Shown here piece by piece: positions 48,761 to 59,995 of a DNA stretch of 64,000 bases. The DNA lies in contig CM039508.1 in the NCBI GenBank assembly GCA_022432975.1, positions 13,548,954-13,612,953 of the forward strand. The letters run 5' to 3'. How positions within the stretch are numbered: the stretch's first letter is position 1; every line of letters begins with the position of its first letter. Below the pieces are notes generated by a model. It ran no database searches. It was not told the DNA's origin and worked only from the letters and a program-made list of their open reading frames with translations. The translations under genes and the position numbers were made by a program. This DNA is from Begonia masoniana. Lineage: Eukaryota; Streptophyta; Magnoliopsida; Cucurbitales; Begoniaceae.

Positions 48761-51700
48761 CACTCAACCTCATTTGCTTGATACGTTCAGCTCCTTTGGA
48801 GCAAATCGATTGAAGTAAAGTTTCTTATACTTCATTAAACGCATTACTAAGTATTAATTACTTATCCATGAAGATTATTGGGTACTCAATACACGTCGTT
48901 CTCATCACTTCAAGTTAAAACTTTGAATGTGAAATGGATAACTTAGGTTCTAACCACAAGTCATTTAACACTCAACCTCATTTGCTTGATACGTTCAGCT
49001 CTTTTGGAACAAATAGATTGAAGTAAAGTTTCTTACACTTCATCAAACGCATTACTATGTATTAATTACTCGTCCATGAATGTTATTTGGTACTCAATAT
49101 ACGTCGTTCTCATCACTTCAAGTTAAAATCTTGAATGTGCGATGGATAACTCAGGTTCTAACCACATGTCATGTAACACTCAACCTCATTTGCTTGATAC
49201 GTTCAGCTCTTTTGGAGCAAATCGATTGAAGTAAAGTTTCTTATACTTCATCAAACGCATTACTAAGTCTGAATTACTCGTCCATGAATGTTATTGGGTA
49301 CTCAATACACGTCGTTCTCATCACTTAAAGTTAAAACATTGAATGTGAAATGGATAACTTAGGTTCTAACCACAAGTCATGTAACTCTCAACCTCATTTG
49401 CTTGATACGTTCAGCACTTTTGGAACAAATCGATTGAAGTAAAGTTTCTTATACTTCATCAAACGCATTACTAAGTCTGAATTACTCGTCCATGAAGGTT
49501 ATAAGTTACTCAATACACGTCGTTCTCATCACCTCAAGTTAAAACATTGAATGTGAAATGGATAACTTAGGTTCTAACCACAAGTCATGTAACTCTCAAC
49601 CTCATTTGCTTGATACGTTGAGCTCTTTTGGAACAAATCGATTGAAGTAAAGTTTCTTATACTTCATCAAACGCATTACTAAGTCTGAATTACTCGTCCA
49701 TGAAGGTTATAAGGTACTCAATACACGTCGTTCTCATCACTTCAAGTTAAAACATTGAATGTGAAATGGATAACTTAGGTTCTAACCACAAGTCATGTAA
49801 CTCTCAACCTCATTTGCTTGATACGTTGAGCTCTTTTGGTACAAATCGATTGAAGTAAAGTTTGTTATACTTCATCAAACGCATTACTAAGTCTTAATTA
49901 CTCGTCCATGAAGGTTATTGGGTCCTCAATACACGTCGTTCACATCACTTCAAGTAAAAACCTTGAATGTGAAATGGATAACTTAGGTTCTAGCCACAAG
50001 TCATGTAACACTCAACCTCATTTGCTTGATACGTTCAGCTCTTTTGGAACAAATAGATTGAAGTAAAGTTTCTTACACTTCATCAAACGCATTACTAAGT
50101 ATTAATTACTCGTCCATGAATGTTATTTGGTACTCAATATACGTCGTTCTCATCACTTCAAGTTAAAATCTTGAATGTGCGATGGATAACTCAGGTTCTA
50201 ACCACAAGTCATGTAACACTCAACCTCATTTGCTTGATACGTTCAGCTCCTTTGGAGCAAATCGATTGAAGTAAAGTTTCTTATACATCATTAAACGCAT
50301 TACTAAGTCTTAATTACTCGTCGATGAAGGTTATTGGGTCCTCAATACACGTCGATCCCATCACTTCAAGTAAAAAACTTGAATGTGAAATAGATAACTT
50401 AGGTTCTAACCACAAGTCATGTAACACTTAACCTCACTTGCTTGATACGTTCAGCTCTTTTGGAACAAATCGATTGAAGTAAAGTTGCTTATACATCATC
50501 AAACGCATTACTAAGTCTTAATTACTCGTCCATGAAGGTTATTGGGTACTCAATACACGTCGTTCTCATCACTTCAAGTTAAAACCTTGAATGTGAGATG
50601 GATAACTTAGGTTCTAACCACAAATCATGTAACACTCAACCTCAATTGCTTAATACGTTCATCTCTTTTGGAACAAATCGATTGAAGTAAAGTTTCTTAT
50701 ACATCATCAAACGCATTACTAAGTCTTAATTACTCGTCGATGAAGGTTATTGGGTCCTCAATACACGTCGTTCCCATCACTTCAAGTAAAAACCTTGAAT
50801 GTGAAATGGATAACTTAGGTTCTAACCGCAAGTCATGTAACACTCAACCTCACTTGCTTGATACGTTCAGCACTTTTGGAACAAATCGATTGAAGTAAAG
50901 TTGCTTATACATCATCAAACGCATTACTAAGTCTTAATTACTCGTCCATGAAGGTTATTGGGTACTCAATACACGTCGTTCTCATCATTTCAAGTTAAAA
51001 CCTTGAATGTGAGATGGATAACTTAGGTTCTAACCATAAGTCATGTAACACTCAACCTCATTTGCTTGGTACGTTCAGCTCTTTTGGAACAAATCGATTG
51101 AAGTAAAGTTTTTTATACTTCATCAAACGCATTACTAAGTCTTAATTACTCGAACATGAAAGTTTTTGGGTCCTCAATACACGTCGTTCCCATCACTTCA
51201 AGTAAAAACCTTGAATGTGAAATGGATAACTTAGGTTCTAACCGCAAGTCATGTAACACTCAACCTCACTTGCTTGATACGTTCAGCTCTTTTGGAACAA
51301 ATCGATTGAAGTAAAGTTGCTTATACATCATCAAACGCATTACTAAGTCTTAATTACTCGTCCATGAAGGTTATTGGGTACTCAATACACGTCGTTCTCA
51401 TCACTTCAAGTTAAAATCTTGAATGTGATATGGATAACTTAGGTTCTAACCACAAGTCATGTAACACTCAACCTCATTTGCTTGATACGTTAAGCTCTTT
51501 TGGAACAAATCGATTGAAGTAAAGTTGCTTATACATCATCAAACGCATTACTATGTCTTAATTACTCGTCCATGAAGGTTATTGGGTACTCAATACACGT
51601 CGTTCTCATCACTTCAAGTTAAAACCTTGAATGTGAGATGGATAACTTAGGTTCTAACCATAAGTCATGTAACACTCAACCTCATTTGCTTGATACGTTC

Positions 51701-52842
51701 AGCTCTTTTGGAACAAATCGATTGAAGTAAAGTTTTTTATACTTCATCAAACGCATTACTAAGTCTTAATTACTCGAACATGAAAGTTTTTGGGTCCTCA
51801 ATACACGTCGTTCCCATCACTTCAAGTAAAAACCTTGAATGTGAAATGGATAACTTAGGTTCTAACCGCAAGTCATGTAACACTCAACCTCACTTGCTTG
51901 ATACGTTCAGCACTTTTGGAACAAATCGATTGAAGTAAAGTTGCTTATACATCATCAAACGCATTACTAAGTCTTAATTACTCGTCCATGAAGGTTATTG
52001 GGTACTCAATACACGTCGTTCTCATCACTTCAAGTTAAAATCTTGAATGTGATATGGATAACTTAGGTTCTAACCACAAGTCATGTAACACTCAACCTCA
52101 TTTGCTTGATACGTTCAGCTCTTTTGGAACAAATCGATTGAAGTAAAGTTGCTTATACATCATCAAACGCATTACTATGTCTTAATTACTCGTCCATGAA
52201 GGTTATTGGGTACTCAATACACATCGTTCTCATCACTTCAAGTTAAAACCTTGAATGTGAGATGGATAACTTAGGTTCTAATTACAAGTCATGTAACACT
52301 CAACCTCATTTGCTTTATACGTTCATTTCTTTTGGAAAAAATCGATTGAAGTAAAGTATCTTATACTTCATGAAATGCATTACTAAGTCTTAATTACACG
52401 TCCGTGAAGGTTATTGGGTACTCAATACACGTCATTCTCATCACTTCAAGTTAAAATCTTGAATGTGAAATGGATAACTTATGTTCTAACCACAAGTCAT
52501 GTAACACTCAACCTCATTTGCTTGATACGTTCAGCTCTTTTGGAACAAATCGATTGAAGTAAAGTTTCTTATACATCATCAAACGCATTACTAAATCTTA
52601 ATTACTCGTCGATGAAGGTTATTGGGTCCTCAATACACGCCGTTCCCAACACTTCAAGTAAAAACCTTGAATGTGAAATAGATAACTTAGGTTCTAACCA
52701 CAAGTCATGTAACACTCAACCTCACTTGCTTGATACGTTCAGCTCTTTTGGAACAAATCGATTGAAGTAAAGTTGCTTATACATCATCAAATGCATTACT
52801 AAGTCTTAATTACTCGTCCATGAAGGTTATTGGGTACTCAAT
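48761..52842 (+). repeat. 208-bp satellite, 3-mer and 9-mer order
   Basis: About 19.6 forward monomers. The CGAACATGAAAG variant occurs at 51151 and 51775 (624 bp, three monomers). The CTCGTCGATGAAGG variant occurs near 50320, 50736 and 52608 (416 and 1,872 bp, two and nine monomers). The last five bases, TCAAT, are the left target-site duplication of the element at 52843. Confidence 0.93.
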
Positions 52843-53482
52843 TGATAAGGACCTCAAGACGGATACATTACAGGTGGATGGACCAATAACGAGAGCAAAG
52901 GCAAAGCAGATCAAGGAGCAAATGAGCAATTTGGTCCGTCAAATCTTACCTCAAGAAGGAAATTTCGTTCAGAAGCAAGAACCAGAGATTGTTCTCTTAA
53001 TCCAAGTTGTTTTGGGATGATTTTTATGTCATTTTTGTTTTATTTATTTAGTTAATTCGATTGTCGTTTTTAGGGTTTAAAAAGTACTTGTCGTATGTCA
53101 AGTCATAAGTTGTCATTATTTTAGGAATTGTCATTATTTTAATTAAGAGTTACAAGGACAAGATAGTAATTTTGTTCTTGAAACCCTAGCATGAAGGGGT
53201 GTTTCATGCCTATAAATTCATTCCTAGTTGAATAAAAAAAGGTATTCAGGTTTTATCTAATTGTGAGAGAATTTCTCTTAGTTTCTTGAAGAAACTCCGA
53301 ACTTATCAAGGTTCTCCTTGTGGCGTTCAAAATCTGACTTATCTAACGAACAGGCATAAGGTTTGGATCTGTATAGATTTCGGGTCAATGATTTCCTCTT
53401 CGAACTTGTAGATTCTGGGTTAGCGACGACGCCAATATTTTGATCGTGGGTCACCGTCACATCGTTGGCGTGGTTCGCATCA
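52843..53482 (+). repeat. 5' LTR of CRM-like element
   Basis: A 640-bp LTR, TGATAAGG...TTCGCATCA. A TATA box TATAAAT is at 53211-53217 and AATAAA at 53231-53236. The frame 52820-53020 inside it is the LTR copy of the polyprotein tail and is not a separate gene. Confidence 0.95.
53211..53217 (+). promoter_or_regulatory. LTR TATA box
   Basis: TATAAAT within the 5' LTR, followed 14 bp later by AATAAA (53231). The same pair is at 59697-59703 and 59717-59722 in the 3' LTR. Position fits the U3/R boundary; transcription start not determined. Confidence 0.65.
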
Positions 53483-53484
53483 TT

Positions 53485-53498
53485 TGGTATCAGAGCCA
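53485..53498 (+). other. Primer-binding site, initiator tRNA-Met
   Basis: TGGTATCAGAGCCA, two bases after the 5' LTR, complementary to the 3' end of plant initiator tRNA-Met over 14 bases. Confidence 0.95.
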
Positions 53499-54807
53499 AA
53501 TCGAGTTCGTCAGGTTCTATCCCTCCTTTCCGTTTTGTTTTGTTTCAAAAATTTTGTTCTTGAGTCTTGAAATCTGTTTAAATTTATCTCAATGATTCGC
53601 TATTCAAATATGCGTCAAACGAAAACATCGTCTTCATATGAATCATAGAACGACATGTTAGCTTTCCGATCTGTGTTGAAACATCAAAATCAGATCTTGT
53701 TTGTCTATTCAAATTCACATTTTTGTAACTGTCGTCGATTTCGTTCTGGTGTACTCGAATCTGGTTAAAACCATTTTAATCATTCGAATATTTTCTAGAC
53801 CTCAAACAAAATTGTCAGCATCTTATGATTTGTGAATTAGCGTTTAACTTTCCGATCTGTATTGAAACGTCAAAATCGGATCTTGTTTGCTTATTCAAAA
53901 GTGAAATTTTGTAACTGTCAAGGATTGGTGATGCTCAAAAGTATTTCGCAGTTTTCATCTTGATAACGATTTTGATTGCGAAATTGTTATTCTTCAAGTT
54001 GTTAGATGAGATTTTTATCTTTCCAAATCATTCCTGAACGTAAAATTCTGATTTGGTTTGGGCACTAAAACGTTATCTACAAATTCGGTTACCAATTCGG
54101 TTACAAATTCAAAAAAAAAAAAAAAAAAAAAAAAAATTGTGGTTCTCTAAATCTATTCAGCTACCTTACCTCATTGGATTGTTCCTTTGCATCCTTATAC
54201 TATTCTGATTATTTTGAGCTAGTTCTTTCATCACTAATTGTAGTGTCTGTTATTTTGGTTTGTCTTGTTTAGTTCGCCACTTGTGAACTTCCATTACTAT
54301 TCGGTTAGTTTCGAAAGAAATCAAAGAGAATTCAAGTGGAAAAAGGCACGAGTGAGTGAGCATATTAGAGGGTAACAGCCAATATTATTGAGTGTAAACA
54401 CGAGTGCAATTGAGTGATTTTTCTTCATTTCGAGTGAAACACGTGAGGGAGTGCTGTGAGGTCCTATATTTCTTCACCTTTTACTTTCTTATTTGTTTCG
54501 TAATTGTAGTACTTATTTTACCATTATTTATTTATTTATTTTTTGTTCTTTTTATTTTGGTTTGTCAGTTTTTGTTATTGCAGGAAAACTCATTTATTAC
54601 TATTTGATTAGTTTTCTTTAAAAAAAAAAAATCGAGTGGAAAAAGGCACGAGTGGGTGAGCATATCTAAAAATAAAAGCCAATATTATTGAGAGCAAACA
54701 CGAGTGAAATTGAGTGATTTTCCACATTTTCGAGTGAAACACGTGAGGGAGTGTTGTGAGGTCCTATTTTACTTCACCTTCTACGTTCTTGCAGAGAATA
54801 CCTAACC
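53499..54807 (+). other. Leader with duplicated segments
   Basis: Untranslated leader between primer-binding site and gag. It contains an imperfect duplication around CTTTCCGATCTG(T)(G/A)TTGAAAC (about 53661 and 53849), a poly-A run (about 54111-54136), and a second duplication about 305 bp apart (GTGGAAAAAGGCACGAGTG near 54336 and 54637, each followed by CCAATATTATTGAG and ACACGTGAGGGAGTG). The short frame at 54404-54607 is not supported as a gene. Confidence 0.7.
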
Positions 54808-57800
54808 ATGTCCGACGCAGAAGACAACCAACGTCCAGCTAACATGCCAAATTTACAAATGGAGGCGATCATGGGGGAGATGAGACTGTTGATGAGACAA
54901 GGGTTCAATGAAACCAATGAGCGAATTGATCAAGTGGAACAGATTGCGACACGAGTCCAACCCCAGGCTGGGCATAATGCACTGAGAAGAAACCAGCGTA
55001 GGCAGTTCCCTATGGAAGAGATCGATGAAATTGATGAGAGAAACTTGGAGGATGATCTTGATAGGGTGTCCGTGGGCAGTCGTGGAAGACATGGGAATGA
55101 CCGCGCAAGACAAGACCGAGGCCGACTTGATTATAATTTGGGAAACATCAAGATGAAGATTCCTGAGTTTCGAGGAAAAAGTGATCCAGAGGAGTACTTG
55201 GACTGGGAACGAAAAATAGAGCTAGTTTTTGATTGCCACAACTACTCCGAGCGAAAGAAAGTGAAGCTTGCTGCCATAGAATTTACAGAGTATGCAATAG
55301 TGTGGTGGGACAAGTTGTGTCTCGATCGAAGGCAAGACGGAGACCTTCCCATTGAGAGTTGGGCAGAGATGAAGAGGGTGATGCGACGACGATTTGTACC
55401 GAGTCATTACTGTCGTGATCTACACAACAAATTGCAAACTCTTCGGCAAGGGAGTCGGAGTGTGGATGAATATTACAAGGATATGGAGATGACGATGATA
55501 CGGGCCAATGTCGAAGAGGATCGAGAAGCAACAATGTCTAGATTCTTGAGGGGGTTGAATCGCGAGATTGCCGACGCGGTTGAGCTACAACATTACGTCG
55601 AGATTGAAGACTTGGTTCACATGTCCTTGAAGGTAGAGAGACAGCAGCAACGACGTAGTAGTAACCGTCAACATAGTTCGAACCAAATGCCTTGGAAACC
55701 AAAGTATCCGAAGAAGGAAGAGAGTCCCTCCACTTCCAAGGGTAAGTTTGAACAGCGGGCAACAACTACTCCCTCTCCCAACCAGGCCAAACCAACGCCT
55801 ACACCCAATCGCTCTAGTGAGATCAAGTGTTTCAAATGTCTTGGGAGAGGACATATTGCAAGTCAATGCCCAAATAAGCGAGTGATGGTGTTGCAGGAGA
55901 GTGGAGAGATCGAGTCCGAGGCTAGTGATGACGAGGGTGAATCAGATATGCCATCATTGGAGTATGTTTCCACGGATGATGAGGAGGTAGGAGCTGCCAA
56001 CGGAGACTTCCTTTTGGTTGCACGATGTGCCTTGAGTGCACAGATAAAGGAGGACGAAGATGATAAGGTGCAGCAAGAAAATATTTTCCACACCCGGTGC
56101 CACGTGAAAGACAAAGTGTGTAGCGTCATAGTCGACGGGGGAAGTTGTACCAACGTGGCTAGTGCTTCTATGGTGGAGAAATTGGGATTGTTAACGTTGA
56201 AACATCCACGACCTTACAAGCTGCAATGGTTGAATGATAGTGGGGAGGTACGTGTCACCAAGCAAGTGGTGGTACCCTTTCGGATTGGAAAGTACGAAGA
56301 CGAAGTGAAGTGCGACGTGGTACCGATGCAAGCTAGTCATATCCTGTTGGGAAGACCGTGGCAATTTGATCGAAGAGTGCAACATGATGGTTTCACCAAC
56401 AAGTATTCATTCACCCATAAACACAAGCCAATCACATTAGTACCCTTATCCCCGAGAGAGGTCTTTGCAGATCAAATTAGGTTGCAGAAATCGAGTGAAC
56501 AAGAAAGAAAAGAGTGGAAACAAGGAAAACCTGAGAGAAAACCAGAGAGTTCATCCATTTCTAAACAGAATCTCTTTGCAACAAAGAGTGATCTGAAACA
56601 AGCCATTACCGACAAACAGCCAATGATCCTTCTCACGTACAAGGAAGATGTTTTAAATACTAACAAGCTAGATTTGTCCCTTCCAAATCTGGTTGTTTCT
56701 CTTTTGCAGGACTTTGAGGACGTATTTCCCGATGAGCTTCCAAAAGGTTTGCCACCCATTCGCGGGATTGAGCACAAGATTGACCTTGTTCCCGGAGCCT
56801 CTATTCCGAATCGGCCAGCTTATCGCACCAACCCAGAGGAGACAAAGGAGTTACAGCGTCAAGTGGACGACTTGATGGAAAGGGGGTACGTGAGGGAGAG
56901 CATGAGTCCGTACGCTGTTCCCGTTCTTTTGGTTCCTAAGAAGGATGGAACATGGCGAATGTGCACCGATTGTCGCGCCATCAACAATATCACGGTAAAG
57001 TATCGTTTTCCTATTCCTCGTTTAGATGATATGCTTGATGAGTTGCATGGTTCTTGTGTCTTTTCAAAGATTGATCTTAAGAGTGGATACCATCAGATTA
57101 GAATGAATGAAGGAGATGAGTGGAAAACGGCGTTTAAAACAAAACATGGATTGTACGAGTGGATGGTCATGCCATTTGGGCTAACTAATGCACCTAGTAC
57201 TTTCATGCGCTTGATGAATCATGTTTTGCGTCCGTTTATTGGAAAATTTGTGGTTGTATACTTTGATGATATTTTAATATATAGTTCGAATCTGCATGAT
57301 CATGTTTCCCATTTAAGAGCAGTTTTGAATGTTCTTAGGAAAGAGAAATTGTACGCTAACCAGGGCAAGTGCACCTTTTGCACCGACCAGCTTGTTTTTC
57401 TTGGTTTTATTGTTAGCGCGCAGGGAATCCAGGTTGACAATGAAAAGGTTTCCGCAATTCAAGAATGGCCAACTCCGACGACTGTTGGACATGTGCGAAG
57501 TTTTCATGGACTTGCTAGCTTCTACCGGCGATTCGTGAAGGACTTTAGCACCGTGGCCGCACCGCTCACCGATGTGATGAAGAAGAATGTTCCATTCAAG
57601 TGGGGCGAGGCACAAGAGGAGGCATTTAAGATTCTGAAATATAAACTTTCGCATGCCCCTTTACTTGCTTTACCTAACTTTGATAAAATGTTTGAGGTTG
57701 AGTGTGATGCTTCAGGTGTAGGGATTGGAGCTGTTTTAATGCAGGAACGAAGACCAATTGCATACTTCAGTGAGAAGTTGAGCGGCGCAACGCTCAACTA

Positions 57801-59154
57801 CCCGACGTACGACAAAGAGCTCTATGCCGTAGTTCGTGCCCTCGAGACGTGGCAACACTACCTTATGCCAAAGGAGTTCGTGATCCGCACCGATCATGAA
57901 ACCTTGAAGCATTTCAAGAGCCAACACAAGCTGAACAAACGCCATGGTCACTGGTCTGAATTCTTGGAGCCATTCCCATACGTCATCCAGTACAAGAAAG
58001 GTAAGGAGAATGTGGTTGCTGATGCACTTTCTCGCAGGTATGTTTTAATATCAACCTTAGATGCTAAATTACTTGGATTTGAACATATCAAGCAGCTTTC
58101 CATTGATGATGTTGATTTTGGAGAGAGTTATAGGTTGTGTGAGAAATCTGGGTTTGGGAAGTTCTTTAGGCATGACGAGTACCTATTTAGGGAAGGTAAA
58201 TTGTGTCTTCCCAACTGTTCTTTGCGTGATTTATTGATTAGGGAATCCCATGGGGGAGGGTTGATGGGGCATTTTGGGGTAGCAAAAACTCTAGGAATTC
58301 TACAAGAACATTTCTATTGGCCCCACATTAAACGAGATGTTGAGAGGATAGTTGGTAGGTGTCTTACGTGTAAGCAAGCTAAATCGAGAGTACAACCGAA
58401 CGGGCTTTACACACCACTGCCTATTCCTAGTTCACCTTGGATTGACATTTCGATGGACTTTGTGCTAGGGTTACCTAGGACTAAGCGTGGTAAGGATTCG
58501 ATTTTTGTGGTTGTAGATCGTTTTTCTAAGATGGCTCATTTTATTCCTTGTCATAAAACTGATGATGCCTCTAATGTTGCTGAATTGTTCTTTCGAGAGA
58601 TAGTACGGTTACATGGGATGCCGAGGACAATAGTTTCGGATCGTGATGCTAAGTTTTTAAGTTACTTTTGGAAAACTTTGTGGGGGAAATTAGGAACAAA
58701 ACTTTTGTTTTCAACTACTTGTCATCCCCAAACTGATGGTCAAACTGAGGTAGTGAATAGGACTTTATCGACATTGTTGAGGGCAGTCATTAGCAAAAAC
58801 ATTAAGTCATGGGAGGAATATTTGCCACATGTTGAGTTTGCCTACAATCATTCAATTCATTCAGCCACTAAATTTTCACCATTTGAGATTGTTTATGGTT
58901 TTAATCCGCTAACCCCATTAGATTTATCACCTTTACCTGTTTCTGAACAAGTGAATTTAGATGGCGAGAAGAAGGCAGAAGTCGTGAAACAACTCCACGA
59001 GCGAGCTCGACAAAACATTGAGCGGAGAACAGATCAATACATCAAGAATGCCAACAAGGGTCGCCGTCACCCGTCATTTTTGAACCAGGAGATTGGGTTG
59101 GGTTGCATATGCGCAAAGAGATTCCGAGAGATTCCCCGCACAACGACGTTCTAA
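54808..59154 (+). CDS. Gag-Pol polyprotein, frameshifted near the C-terminus
   Basis: One 1,448-residue frame starting MSDAED, the first ATG in frame after the leader. Domains: gag (about 114-290, with WWDKL); CCHC zinc knuckle C341, C344, H349, C354; protease with D443 in VDGGSCTNV, where the usual DSG/DTG triad is DGG; RT with [10 protein letters not shown] (from about 707), [12 protein letters not shown] and YFDD (818-821); RNase H with D967, E1004, D1029 and the DALSRR end (D1072); integrase with the HHCC finger H1148, H1155, C1185, C1188 and catalytic D1217, D1278, E1314 with D35E spacing. The frame is shifted near 59080 and by an apparent 8-bp duplication (GAGATTCC repeated near 59121-59135), so it ends early at 59154, losing the GPF/Y region to another frame. 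All catalytic residues are present except for the protease variant. Confidence 0.93.
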   Translation: MSDAEDNQRPANMPNLQMEAIMGEMRLLMRQGFNETNERIDQVEQIATRVQPQAGHNALRRNQRRQFPMEEIDEIDERNLEDDLDRVSVGSRGRHGNDRARQDRGRLDYNLGNIKMKIPEFRGKSDPEEYLDWERKIELVFDCHNYSERKKVKLAAIEFTEYAIVWWDKLCLDRRQDGDLPIESWAEMKRVMRRRFVPSHYCRDLHNKLQTLRQGSRSVDEYYKDMEMTMIRANVEEDREATMSRFLRGLNREIADAVELQHYVEIEDLVHMSLKVERQQQRRSSNRQHSSNQMPWKPKYPKKEESPSTSKGKFEQRATTTPSPNQAKPTPTPNRSSEIKCFKCLGRGHIASQCPNKRVMVLQESGEIESEASDDEGESDMPSLEYVSTDDEEVGAANGDFLLVARCALSAQIKEDEDDKVQQENIFHTRCHVKDKVCSVIVDGGSCTNVASASMVEKLGLLTLKHPRPYKLQWLNDSGEVRVTKQVVVPFRIGKYEDEVKCDVVPMQASHILLGRPWQFDRRVQHDGFTNKYSFTHKHKPITLVPLSPREVFADQIRLQKSSEQERKEWKQGKPERKPESSSISKQNLFATKSDLKQAITDKQPMILLTYKEDVLNTNKLDLSLPNLVVSLLQDFEDVFPDELPKGLPPIRGIEHKIDLVPGASIPNRPAYRTNPEETKELQRQVDDLMERGYVRESMSPYAVPVLLVPKKDGTWRMCTDCRAINNITVKYRFPIPRLDDMLDELHGSCVFSKIDLKSGYHQIRMNEGDEWKTAFKTKHGLYEWMVMPFGLTNAPSTFMRLMNHVLRPFIGKFVVVYFDDILIYSSNLHDHVSHLRAVLNVLRKEKLYANQGKCTFCTDQLVFLGFIVSAQGIQVDNEKVSAIQEWPTPTTVGHVRSFHGLASFYRRFVKDFSTVAAPLTDVMKKNVPFKWGEAQEEAFKILKYKLSHAPLLALPNFDKMFEVECDASGVGIGAVLMQERRPIAYFSEKLSGATLNYPTYDKELYAVVRALETWQHYLMPKEFVIRTDHETLKHFKSQHKLNKRHGHWSEFLEPFPYVIQYKKGKENVVADALSRRYVLISTLDAKLLGFEHIKQLSIDDVDFGESYRLCEKSGFGKFFRHDEYLFREGKLCLPNCSLRDLLIRESHGGGLMGHFGVAKTLGILQEHFYWPHIKRDVERIVGRCLTCKQAKSRVQPNGLYTPLPIPSSPWIDISMDFVLGLPRTKRGKDSIFVVVDRFSKMAHFIPCHKTDDASNVAELFFREIVRLHGMPRTIVSDRDAKFLSYFWKTLWGKLGTKLLFSTTCHPQTDGQTEVVNRTLSTLLRAVISKNIKSWEEYLPHVEFAYNHSIHSATKFSPFEIVYGFNPLTPLDLSPLPVSEQVNLDGEKKAEVVKQLHERARQNIERRTDQYIKNANKGRRHPSFLNQEIGLGCICAKRFREIPRTTTF

Positions 59155-59506
59155 ATTGCTTCCTCGTGATGATGGACCATTCCAAGTGCTTGAGCGAATT
59201 AACAACAACGCCTACAAGCTTGATTTACCTGGTGAGTACAATGTAAGTGCAACGTTTAATGTTTCTGACTTGAGTCCTTTTGATGCAGATTTTGATTTGA
59301 GGACAAATCATTTTCAAGAGGGAGAGAATGATGAGGACCTCAAGACGGATACATTACAAGTGGATGGACCAATAACGAGAGCAAAGGCAAAGCAGATCAA
59401 GGAGCAAATGAGCAATTTGGTCCGTCAAATCTTACCTCAAGAAGGAAATTGCGTTCAGAATCAAGAACCAGAGATTGTTCTCTTAATCCAAGCTGTTTTG
59501 GGATGA
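59093..59506 (+). pseudogene. Integrase C-terminal tail in shifted frame
   Basis: The remainder of the same polyprotein in another frame. From about 59136 it reads the integrase C-terminal domain ([15 protein letters not shown]), the GPF/Y motif GPFQVLERINNNAYKLDLP and FNVSDLSPFDADFDLRTN, then crosses the polypurine tract into the 3' LTR (from 59329), where it encodes DGPITRAKAKQIKEQMSN and stops at 59506. Its apparent ATG (59093) is not a natural start. An LTR-encoded tail after integrase is a known feature of CRM-type elements. Confidence 0.85.
59316..59328 (+). other. Polypurine tract
   Basis: AAGAGGGAGAGAA immediately before the 3' LTR, the plus-strand priming site. Confidence 0.88.
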
Positions 59507-59995
59507 TTTTTATGTCATTTTCGTTTTATTTATTTAGTTAATTCGATTGTCGTTTTTAGGGTTTAAAAAGTACTTGTCGTATGTCAAGTCATAAGTTGTC
59601 ATTATTTTAGCAATTGTCATTATTTTAATTAAGAGTTACAAGGACAAGATAGTAATTTTAATCTTGAAACCCTAGCATGAAGGGGTGTTTCATGCCTATA
59701 AATTCATTCCTAGTTGAATAAAAAAAGGTATTCAGGTTTTATCTAATTGTGAGAGAATTTCTCTTAGTTTCTTGAAGAAACTCCGAACTTATCAAGGTTC
59801 TCCTTGTGGCGTTCAAAATCTGACTTATCAAACGAACAGGCATATTCGTTTGTGGCGTCCTCCTTATTCCAAGGTTCGGATCTGTATAGATTTCGGGTCA
59901 AGGATTTCCTCTTCGAACTTGTAGATTCTGGGTTAGCGACGACGCCAATATTTTGATCGTGGGTCACCGTCACATCGTTGGCGTGGTTCGCATCA
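59329..59995 (+). repeat. 3' LTR of CRM-like element
   Basis: A 667-bp LTR, TGATGAGG...TTCGCATCA. It has 27 bases near 59844-59870 (CGTTTGTGGCGTCC and flanks) that are missing from the 5' LTR; otherwise about a dozen substitutions. TATA at 59697, AATAAA at 59717. Confidence 0.95.

Larger units (their letters stand above)
52843..59995 (+). mobile_element. Complete CRM-like Ty3/gypsy retrotransposon
   Basis: A 7,153-bp element flanked by TCAAT at 52838-52842 and 59996-60000. It has a 640-bp 5' LTR, initiator tRNA-Met primer-binding site, 1.3-kb leader, one gag-pol frame, a polypurine tract and a 667-bp 3' LTR. By eye the LTRs differ by about a dozen substitutions plus a 27-bp segment missing from the 5' LTR, implying a fairly recent insertion. 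Pol order (protease, RT, RNase H, integrase) identifies Ty3/gypsy. No chromodomain is visible and the integrase tail runs into the 3' LTR; together with the satellite location this suggests the CRM lineage of centromeric chromoviruses. Lineage is inferred from general family knowledge and not from a phylogeny. Confidence 0.9.

Noticed and set aside
52820..53020. A 66-codon frame at the 5' LTR start
   Set aside because: It is the LTR copy of the polyprotein tail fused to satellite; there is no upstream pol to read into it.
54111..54136. Poly-A run as the 3' end of a LINE, SINE or processed pseudogene
   Set aside because: It lies in the leader of the CRM-like element with no TSD or retroposon body around it.
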